Assembly (NCBI GenBank): GCA_021838065.1
Contig: JAKCEJ010000019.1
Coordinates: 1-17,467 of the forward strand
Direction: 5' to 3'
DNA length: 17,467 bases
DNA from: Pseudomonadota bacterium
GTDB taxonomy: Bacteria > Pseudomonadota > Gammaproteobacteria > Steroidobacterales > Steroidobacteraceae
A program made the position numbers and the translations under genes. This document shows, piece by piece, positions 1 to 5,524 of this stretch. Within the stretch, counting starts at the first letter, position 1. Every line of letters begins with the position of its first letter. The notes beneath the pieces are model-generated. The model had not been told where the DNA came from. It saw nothing but the letters and a program-made list of their open reading frames with translations, and did no database searches.

Positions 1-2
1 TC

Positions 3-83
3 GACCTCACTGAGCTGTTCGACTTCCCGACCATCGCCGAGCTCGCCCGCCACCTCGAGGGCAAGCTCGCGACGGCGTCCTGA
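3..83 (+). CDS. C-terminal end of a carrier-protein domain (NRPS/PKS-type), partial
   Basis: The open frame enters from the left edge and stops at 81-83. The 26 visible residues contain LFDFPTIAELARHLE. This is the typical last helix region of acyl or peptidyl carrier domains, where 'LFEFPTIAELA..L' follows the phosphopantetheine serine by about 25-30 residues. The serine itself lies outside the window. The protein therefore ends with a carrier domain and has no thioesterase or other domain after it. It could be a free-standing acyl carrier protein or the end of a large nonribosomal peptide or polyketide synthase; the visible part cannot decide. The next gene starts about 250 bases later and has no obvious link to this pathway. 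Confidence 0.7.
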   Translation, partial: DLTELFDFPTIAELARHLEGKLATAS

Positions 84-335
84 CTGGCCGACGCCGCGCA
101 GTCGCCTGCGCCTGGCGGTCCGGCGCGAGAGATCCGGCGAGACCGCAAGCACGCAGCGCTGCGTGACCCAATGCCTGCCGCGAATGGTTGCGGTCCGATG
201 GACTGAGCTCTGCGGTTCGGGCAACCTATTGCGCCCGGATACCTGCAGGCGCTGGGGCGCTCGCACGGGCAAGAGGCATCGCAAAGCCGACCCACCAGAG
301 GCGGTTCGCAGGCCTCGTCAGGATGGGGTTCCAAA
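84..335. other. Intergenic stretch with no gene seen
   Basis: This stretch separates the carrier-protein tail from the flavoprotein gene. Overlapping open frames here look like chance frames in GC-rich DNA. The only structure noticed is the perfect palindrome at 150-165. No T-run that would mark an intrinsic terminator and no convincing promoter was seen. A ribosome binding site-like AGGATGGGG lies at 320-328, just before the next start codon. Confidence 0.5.
150..165. repeat. Perfect 16-bp palindrome
   Basis: CACGCAGCGCTGCGTG reads the same on both strands and ends 170 bases before the flavoprotein start. As RNA it would fold only by giving up its central bases as a loop, and no U-tract follows, so it is a poor intrinsic terminator. 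It could be a binding site for a dimeric regulator, or chance in GC-rich DNA. Confidence 0.4.
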
Positions 336-1754
336 ATGGCCGATTCACTCGACTGCGACGTTTGCGTCATCGGGGCCGGTGCCGCCGGACTGTCGGTGGC
401 GGTCGGCGCTGCGCAGCTCGGGGCACGAACCGTTCTGTTCGAACGGGGTGAGATGGGCGGGGACTGCCTCAACTATGGCTGTGTCCCCTCCAAGGCTCTG
501 CTTGCGGCGGCGCATGCCGCGCATGCCGTGGTGGACGCGCGGCAATTCGGTGTGAGCTCGAGTGCGCCGCAGGTCGACTTCCCCGCCGTCATGAGGCACG
601 TACGCGAGGTCATCGCGCAGATCGCTCCGCACGATTCGGTCGAGCGGCTCGAGGGACTGGGTGTGCGGGTTATCCGTGCGCAGGCGGCGTTCACCGGCCG
701 CGAGGAGGTGAGCGGCGGTGACATTCACGTCCGTGCGCGGCGTTTCGTGATTGCAGCGGGCTCCTCGGCAGTCATTCCTGCAATTGCGGGCATCGGTGAT
801 GTTCCGGTGCTCACGAATGAAACGCTCTTTGCGCTCAGTGAGCGTCCCGCGCATCTGCTCATTATCGGCGCAGGGCCGCTAGGAGTGGAGATGGCGCAGG
901 CGTTTTGCCGCCTCGGCAGCGCGGTAACGCTGTTTGAACAAGGATCGCTCCTGCCGCGCGATGAGCCGGAGCTCGTGAAAATACTTCGCGAGCGGCTTGC
1001 AGCGGACGGCATTGACATCCGCGAGGGCGCGCGGATTTCCGCGGTCGCGCGCGCGGCGGGCGGTGTCGTCATTAGAGACTCTAGCCGCCGGGAGGTGACG
1101 GGCTCGCATCTGCTGGTTGCTGCGGGACGGCAGCCGAGGCTCGCGGGTCTCGCTCTCGAGCGCGCGGGAATCGCCTACACTTCGCGGGGCATCACGGTCG
1201 ATGAGCGACTGCGAACCACCAACAGGCGGGTCTATGCACTGGGCGATGTCATCGGGCCGCCGCAGTTTACCCACGTCGCCGGCCATCAGGCCGGGATCGT
1301 GATCCGCAATGCCCTGTTCCGACTGCGCGCCAAGGCCGATTACCACGCCCTGCCACGGGTGACTTACTGCGATCCGGAGCTCGCGCACGTCGGCCTCACC
1401 GAGTCGCAGGCACGCGAGCGGTTCGGTGCGTCCGTCCAGGTCGTGCACGCAAGTCTTGCCGAGAATGATCGCGCCCGCACCGAGCGTCAGACGGGCGGCG
1501 CCCTCAAAGTGGTCATCGACAGGCGCGGGACCCTACTCGGCGCCGGCATGCTTGCCCCGCATGCCGGGGAGCACATCCCGCTCTGGGGGCTTGCGATCAC
1601 GAGGCGGCTCAGGCTCAGCGCGCTCAGCGACCTCATGGTTGCCTATCCGACCCGCGGGGAACTGGCGAAGGCGGCCGTGAGCGCCTTCTACGGTCCGAAG
1701 CTCTTCAGCCCCTGGCCGAGGCGTCTCGTGCGTCTGCTGCTTTCCGTGAGGTGA
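336..1754 (+). CDS. MerA/dihydrolipoamide dehydrogenase-like FAD disulfide oxidoreductase
   Basis: A 472-residue class I pyridine nucleotide-disulfide oxidoreductase, probably cytoplasmic. Seen in order: an N-terminal FAD dinucleotide motif (GAGAAG, 13-18); the redox-active pair GGDCLNYGCVPSK with C44 and C49; a second dinucleotide motif GAGPLG (178-183) for NAD(P)H; the ALGDVIG FAD motif; and a C-terminal dimerisation domain. At the place of the HPTxxE catalytic motif of lipoamide dehydrogenase it has YPTRGE (Y437, E442), as in mercuric reductases and their relatives. It lacks the N-terminal HMA domain and the C-terminal Cys pair of true MerA, so mercury reduction is unlikely. Start: ATG with AGGATGGGG about 7 bases upstream. 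Its stop is 6 bases before the glycosyltransferase ATG, so the two are almost certainly co-transcribed. The substrate is unknown; such genes often accompany TVP38/TMEM64 and TIGR04283 genes. Confidence 0.9.
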   Translation: MADSLDCDVCVIGAGAAGLSVAVGAAQLGARTVLFERGEMGGDCLNYGCVPSKALLAAAHAAHAVVDARQFGVSSSAPQVDFPAVMRHVREVIAQIAPHDSVERLEGLGVRVIRAQAAFTGREEVSGGDIHVRARRFVIAAGSSAVIPAIAGIGDVPVLTNETLFALSERPAHLLIIGAGPLGVEMAQAFCRLGSAVTLFEQGSLLPRDEPELVKILRERLAADGIDIREGARISAVARAAGGVVIRDSSRREVTGSHLLVAAGRQPRLAGLALERAGIAYTSRGITVDERLRTTNRRVYALGDVIGPPQFTHVAGHQAGIVIRNALFRLRAKADYHALPRVTYCDPELAHVGLTESQARERFGASVQVVHASLAENDRARTERQTGGALKVVIDRRGTLLGAGMLAPHAGEHIPLWGLAITRRLRLSALSDLMVAYPTRGELAKAAVSAFYGPKLFSPWPRRLVRLLLSVR

Positions 1755-1760
1755 GGGGAT

Positions 1761-2465
1761 ATGGCGGTGGACATTGCCGAACACGCCGCCGCTCGGCCGG
1801 ACGTGTCGGTCATCATCCCGGCGCTGAACGCGGCCCGTCACCTCCCTGAGACGCTCTCGGCCTGCCGAGGAGCCGCTGAGACGGTCGTTGTCGACGGGAG
1901 TTCGACAGATGAGACCGTCGCGATCGCGTTGAGAATGGGGGCTCGGGTCATCGCGTCGGATCGCGGCCGCGGCGCTCAGCTGCACAGGGGCGCGACCGAG
2001 GCGCGCGGGCCGTGGCTGCTCTTTCTGCACGCGGACACGCAACTGACCGGAAACTGGCTGCGGGATGTGCAGAACTTTACGGGACAGGCGTCGAATCGCC
2101 TGCGCGTTGCCGCGTTCAGCTTCGGGCTCGATGACTCAAGCGCCAGCGCACGAAGGCTGGAGCGCATCGTCGCCTGGCGCGTGCGCCGTCTGGGTCTGCC
2201 CTATGGCGATCAGGGCTTGCTGATCCACCGCGAACTGTATCAGCTGCTCGGCGGCTATCGGGCGTGGCCGCTGATGGAAGATGTCGATCTCATGCGCCGC
2301 GCCGGCCGCCGCCGGCTCACGGTGCTTGCGTCTGTCGCGCGCACGTCCGCGGCGCGGTTTCGGCGGGAGGGATGGCGGCGGCGCAGTTGGCGCAATTTCG
2401 GGTGCCTCACGCTCTACTTCCTCGGTGTTTCCCCGCGAGCGATCGCGAGGCTCTATGGAGAATGA
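1761..2465 (+). CDS. TIGR04283-type family 2 glycosyltransferase
   Basis: A 234-residue GT-A fold glycosyltransferase. It begins with the nucleotide-sugar binding strand VSVIIPALNAARHL (from about residue 15) and VVVDGSSTDET. The metal-binding DXD-equivalent is LFLHADT (H90-T93), and the acceptor-side acidic motif is MEDVDL (172-177). Length and the pattern RGRGAQLHRG match the short 'transferase 2, rSAM/selenodomain-associated' proteins (TIGR04283). These are often labelled as arsenosugar-biosynthesis glycosyltransferases when next to arsS. No arsS, arsM or TIGR04282 partner is visible here, so that role is only a family label. The ribosome binding site GAGGGG overlaps the stop of the upstream flavoprotein, which indicates translational coupling. 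No transmembrane segment is evident, so the protein is probably cytoplasmic. The donor sugar and acceptor cannot be read from the sequence. Confidence 0.85.
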   Translation: MAVDIAEHAAARPDVSVIIPALNAARHLPETLSACRGAAETVVVDGSSTDETVAIALRMGARVIASDRGRGAQLHRGATEARGPWLLFLHADTQLTGNWLRDVQNFTGQASNRLRVAAFSFGLDDSSASARRLERIVAWRVRRLGLPYGDQGLLIHRELYQLLGGYRAWPLMEDVDLMRRAGRRRLTVLASVARTSAARFRREGWRRRSWRNFGCLTLYFLGVSPRAIARLYGE

Positions 2466-2756
2466 GCGGCTTCGCCGCAAAGACGCAACGAAGTAGTGCG
2501 CTGCGCGCTCCCGGGGGCGGTCGCCACCGCAAGGGTCCTAACCCAAGCGGTGCGGCAGTTCCGTATAGCAGTCGCCGAGGAGTCGGTAGTCCAATGGTTC
2601 GCGGCGCACTGCGAGCGGAGTTTGCCATCGTGGACAGATTCGCGGCTGGCACAATGAGTCTGCGCTCGTTTTCGGTGGCCGTCAGCGTCGCGTCTGGGGA
2701 TCGGGCGGCGTGCATGGCGCGCACGACGCACGCGGGATGGCGAATTGGAGGGAGCG
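2466..2756. other. Intergenic stretch with a short hairpin, no gene seen
   Basis: Directly after the glycosyltransferase stop is a small hairpin, GCGGC-TTC-GCCGC (2466-2478). It could slow or end transcription, but no T-run follows. The rest contains only chance frames. The downstream end carries a strong ribosome binding site (TTGGAGGGAG, ending at 2754) for the DUF4396 gene. No promoter of convincing quality was found, so I cannot tell whether DUF4396 belongs to the upstream operon. Confidence 0.45.
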
Positions 2757-3617
2757 ATGCTGAACGGCGTGATGCTGCTCTGGTTCCTGCTTGCCGCAGC
2801 TTCCGTGCTGTTCGTCGCGATCGATATCCGCTGGACTCCCGAGTCGTCCGTCCTCAAATGGGGGTTCGTACTGGTGACCGTGTATACCGGTCCGGTGGGC
2901 GCATTTCTTTACGTCCTCGGCTGCCGGGAGCCGCTGCCGGGGCTGCATGAACGGTATACGGCTGCCCGATGGCGTCAGGTCCTCGGCTCGACGATGCACT
3001 GTGTTGCCGGAGATGGCATCGGCATTCTCGCCGGGGCGGCGCTTGCGGCCCTGCTGACGCTGCCGCGCCGGACCGGCGTTGCGCTCGAATACGCGCTTGG
3101 ATTCGGGTTTGGCTGGACTGTGTTTCAGGCCATGTTCATGCGTGATATGGCCGGCGGCTCCTATATGCGCTCGCTGGCCGGCACGTTCGTCCCCGAATTC
3201 CTGTCGATGAATCTTCTGATGAGCGGCATGGTGCCGAGCGAGGCGCTCGGCCGCAGACTCCTCGGGCGGGCGCCGAGCCCCGTCACGCCCGAATTCTGGT
3301 TTGTGATGAGCATGGCATTGCTGGTCGGCTTCGTGGCGGCATATCCCGTGAACGGGTGGCTGGTAGCAAACGGCCTCAAGCACGGGATGATGACGGTTTA
3401 CAAGGGCGAGGGATCATCACTGCACAAAGCCGAGCGACATCATCACCTGCTCGAGACGGCTGACAAGGACGGACAGGACCTCGGAGACGGCACAGAGGCC
3501 CGCGATAGGCACCAGCCGGCGCGGCCGTCGCGGGGGCGTATCGCCGCAATGGCGGCTGTCTCGCTCGCGGCATTGGCAATGGCGATCGGCGTCGCTGCGC
3601 TCATCGGGGGCGAGTAA
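2757..3617 (+). CDS. DUF4396 domain-containing integral membrane protein
   Basis: A 286-residue membrane protein matching the DUF4396 pattern. It has an N-terminal hydrophobic helix (MLLWFLLAAASVLFVAIDI), then WGFVLVTVYTGPVGAFLYVLGC, then the conserved MHCVAGDGIGI stretch (H81, C82, D86). Later come the FGWTVFQAMFMRDM helix and the family-typical end of the core, AYPVNGWLVANGLKHGMMTV (H209). Beyond the core is a hydrophilic, His-containing linker (AERHHHLLE) and one more hydrophobic C-terminal helix. The conserved His, Cys and Met residues in or near membrane helices would suit metal contact, but the biochemical role of the family is not known to me. ATG 2757 is chosen over TTG 2745 because GGAGG lies 5 bases upstream of it. 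It sits just before the metal-efflux operon on the same strand, about 215 bases before that operon's predicted promoter. Confidence 0.8.
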   Translation: MLNGVMLLWFLLAAASVLFVAIDIRWTPESSVLKWGFVLVTVYTGPVGAFLYVLGCREPLPGLHERYTAARWRQVLGSTMHCVAGDGIGILAGAALAALLTLPRRTGVALEYALGFGFGWTVFQAMFMRDMAGGSYMRSLAGTFVPEFLSMNLLMSGMVPSEALGRRLLGRAPSPVTPEFWFVMSMALLVGFVAAYPVNGWLVANGLKHGMMTVYKGEGSSLHKAERHHHLLETADKDGQDLGDGTEARDRHQPARPSRGRIAAMAAVSLAALAMAIGVAALIGGE

Positions 3618-3708
3618 GCCCCCAGGCCTCGCCGCTGCGGGTATCGCGGTTTCTCGCTCATCGGCAGCCGGACAGGCGCCTCGCTCAGCCGGGCGCACAG
3701 GAGGACCC

Positions 3709-3789
3709 ATGCCGTTTCCACGCCGTTTCTGCAGACGCCGGCCGCAGCGGCGGACGCGCACCCTCTCGAGGTGGCGGATGCACACCTGA
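3709..3789 (+). CDS. Possible 26-residue arginine-rich peptide ORF (uncertain)
   Basis: An ATG with the strong ribosome binding site AGGAGG (starting at 3699) and good spacing opens a frame of 26 codons that stops at 3787-3789, about 43 bases before the MerR-type promoter. The peptide begins MPFPRRFCRRRPQRR and is very rich in arginine. Arg-rich chance frames are common in GC-rich DNA, and no homologous small protein is known to me. The good ribosome binding site is the only positive sign. It could be a small protein, a leader peptide, or nothing. Confidence 0.2.
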   Translation: MPFPRRFCRRRPQRRTRTLSRWRMHT

Positions 3790-3831
3790 AGGCATGCGGA
3801 TCTTGCGTGTGCGCATCCGTAATGACCTCAA

Positions 3832-3863
3832 TTGACTCTGGAGCGTACTCCACCATTTAGGGT
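3832..3863 (+). promoter_or_regulatory. MerR-type (ZntR-like) promoter/operator of the RND efflux operon
   Basis: A -35 box TTGACT (3832-3837) and a -10 box TAGGGT (3858-3863) are separated by 20 bases instead of the normal 17. The spacer contains the dyad TGGAG-cgta-CTCCA (3839-3852). An over-long spacer with a centred dyad is the hallmark of promoters that MerR-family activators untwist. The boxes and dyad closely resemble the E. coli zntA promoter as I remember it (TTGACT, CTGGAG...CTCCAG, 20-bp spacer). The transcript would start near 3870 and run into the adaptor gene at 4063. Confidence 0.75.
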
Positions 3864-4062
3864 GTTCCTCACGCGCCCGGTGCGCGGAACAGGCTGGGCT
3901 GATGGGTGCAGCGAGAGCAGAGCCAGGTGCGTCACAGCCCGCAGACTCAGGCCGAGCACCTCGCCAGCGCAACGGCAGATGCGAGTGACCGCGGTGATGG
4001 CATTCCCGACAGGACGTCCAAGCCCGTTGCATGAGACACCGATTCAGGAAGGACCGTGACCC

Positions 4063-5502
4063 ATGAGACGCTCGATTGCCACTGGCATCTCTCTTCTTGC
4101 CGCTGCGGGAGTTGGTCTGATCGCAGGCGCGAGGCTGGTGTCCAGCCGTGCGACGCACAACGTGAGCGCACCTGCCACTGTGCCATTTTCCACCGCCGGG
4201 GCCGCGCAGGCAAAGCGCAAGATCCTCTACTGGTGGGATCCGATGATCGGACCGTCATCGATCTCGCCGAAGCCGGGGATCAGTGCCTTGGGGATGAAAC
4301 TCGTGCCCGTCTACGCCTCGAGTGGCGCCGCCAGCCCCGGGGAAGTGACCGTCGATCCGGCGATCGAGCAGGACCTCGCGGTGCAGACCAGCCCGGTGCG
4401 TCGCGGCGCACTGCACAAGACGGTGCGCACCGTCGGTTATTTTCGACAGGCAACACCCGTGAGCTACGCGGTGACGGCGCGTGTGGATGGCTGGATTGGA
4501 GCGCTCTATGCGAGCACGAATGGTACGGCAATACGCAAGGGCGATCCGCTGTTCACGCTCTACAGCCCCGAGCTTCTCGCCGCTGAGGAAGAGCTTCTGG
4601 CGGCCGGGCGCAATCGTGCGCTGGCACGGGCCAGCGGCGATGCGCGCTCGCTGCGTGACGCGCAGAAGATCTATCAGGCAATCCGTCGGCGCTTGATCTA
4701 CCTTGGCGTAAGCGCCGCTCAACTTGATCGCATTGTGCAGCAGCGACGGGCGCAGGAGTATCTGACCTTTCTGAGCCCGCTCTCCGGATACCTCTCGAAG
4801 GTCGCGGTCCGGCAGAAATCCTACATCAAGAGCGGTCAGGCGCTCATGCGGATCGAACAGCTGAGCAGCGTGTGGCTCGATGCGCAAGTCTACGACAGCC
4901 AGCTGCCGTGGATTCAACTCGGCGAGGTGATGCAGGCTCGCGTGGCGGCCGATCCGGCCCGGAGGCTTGAGGGCAGGATCTTCTTCATTGACCCCGCCGA
5001 AGACCCGCGGACCCACACTGTCACGATCCGGGCGCAGTTCTCCAATGCCGCCGGACTGCTCCGTCCCGGGATGTACGCCCTGGTCGATATTCTCACGACG
5101 CCCTTGAAGAACGTCCTGCTCGCGCCGGCCTCCGCGGTGATTCACACCGGCACGGGCAAGGTCGTGCTGGTGGCTCTGGGTCACGGCCGTTTCCTGCCCC
5201 GTGATGTCACGACGGGACTGACCGGCAGCAATGGCGCGGTGCAGGTCCTCTCCGGTCTCAACGCCGGCGAGGAGGTCGTCACGAGCGGGCAGTTCCTCAT
5301 CGACGTCGAGTCAAACATGCGCGAGCTCACGCGCAAGCTCACCGCAGGTGCGGGTCCGGGACGGCAGGTTTCACGCGCTTCTCAGCGGGCGAAACCGATG
5401 AGCGGAACGACGATGGCGCCTGCGCGCAAGCAGGACGGGGCCGTGAGCGGCCAGGCAATCGGGTATCGAGGACCCTCGCAGCGTCCCAAGACGGGCGGCT
5501 GA
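4063..5502 (+). CDS. CusB/CzcB-type periplasmic adaptor of a heavy-metal RND exporter
   Basis: A 479-residue membrane-fusion protein that links the inner-membrane pump to the outer-membrane channel. Residues 5-24 form a hydrophobic N-terminal anchor or signal. Residues about 54-84 are a heavy-metal-binding domain of the CusB kind (ILYWWDPM, then PGISALGMKLVPVY). Of the three metal-binding methionines known in E. coli CusB (M49, M64, M66), the first and last appear as M61 and M78; the middle one seems replaced by Leu. Then follow the barrel-sandwich/lipoyl halves (ARVDGWIGALYAS and LSPLSGYLSKVAVRQ) flanking an alpha-helical hairpin, and the beta-barrel (VWLDAQVYDSQLPWI). A membrane-proximal domain ends in GEEVVTSGQFLIDVES. 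The C-terminal ~50 residues look disordered. ATG chosen because AGGAAGGA lies 9 bases upstream. The pump gene starts 22 bases after its stop, so the two form one operon. Confidence 0.9.
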   Translation: MRRSIATGISLLAAAGVGLIAGARLVSSRATHNVSAPATVPFSTAGAAQAKRKILYWWDPMIGPSSISPKPGISALGMKLVPVYASSGAASPGEVTVDPAIEQDLAVQTSPVRRGALHKTVRTVGYFRQATPVSYAVTARVDGWIGALYASTNGTAIRKGDPLFTLYSPELLAAEEELLAAGRNRALARASGDARSLRDAQKIYQAIRRRLIYLGVSAAQLDRIVQQRRAQEYLTFLSPLSGYLSKVAVRQKSYIKSGQALMRIEQLSSVWLDAQVYDSQLPWIQLGEVMQARVAADPARRLEGRIFFIDPAEDPRTHTVTIRAQFSNAAGLLRPGMYALVDILTTPLKNVLLAPASAVIHTGTGKVVLVALGHGRFLPRDVTTGLTGSNGAVQVLSGLNAGEEVVTSGQFLIDVESNMRELTRKLTAGAGPGRQVSRASQRAKPMSGTTMAPARKQDGAVSGQAIGYRGPSQRPKTGG

Positions 5503-5524
5503 TGGACAATCCGGGAGGACGACC

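Larger units (their letters stand above)
3618..4062. other. Long intergenic region holding the metal-responsive promoter and a long leader
   Basis: About 445 bases without a convincing normal-size gene. It holds a possible 26-codon ORF (3709-3789) and the MerR-type promoter (3832-3863), then roughly 190 bases of untranslated leader before the adaptor gene. A 6-bp stem, TGTTCC (3863-3868) with GGAACA (3886-3891), overlaps the expected transcription start, so it is probably not complete in the RNA. The leader ends in the ribosome binding site AGGAAGGA (4046-4053). No riboswitch class was recognised in the leader. Confidence 0.55.

Noticed and set aside
336..1754. Annotation as mercuric reductase (merA)
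   Set aside because: No HMA domain and no C-terminal Cys pair; no merT, merP or merR-type mercury operon nearby.
1761..2465. Arsenosugar biosynthesis operon
   Set aside because: Only the family label of the glycosyltransferase suggests it; no arsS or arsM is present in the window.
2649..2665. Sigma-54-like promoter starting TGGCAC upstream of the DUF4396 gene
   Set aside because: The GG and GC elements are two bases too far apart and the -12 half is not TTGC.
2264..2950. 228-residue plus-strand frame crossing the glycosyltransferase end and the DUF4396 start
   Set aside because: Overlaps two well-supported genes in another frame, has Arg/Ala/Gly-rich composition of a shadow frame, and shows no recognisable domain.
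3443..3856. 137-residue minus-strand frame spanning the intergenic region
   Set aside because: It starts inside the MerR-type promoter, runs antisense through the DUF4396 end, and lacks a ribosome binding site or recognisable family.
3863..3891. Stem TGTTCC/GGAACA as a leader hairpin or attenuator
   Set aside because: The left arm overlaps the -10 box and lies upstream of the expected transcription start, so the hairpin would not form in the mRNA.
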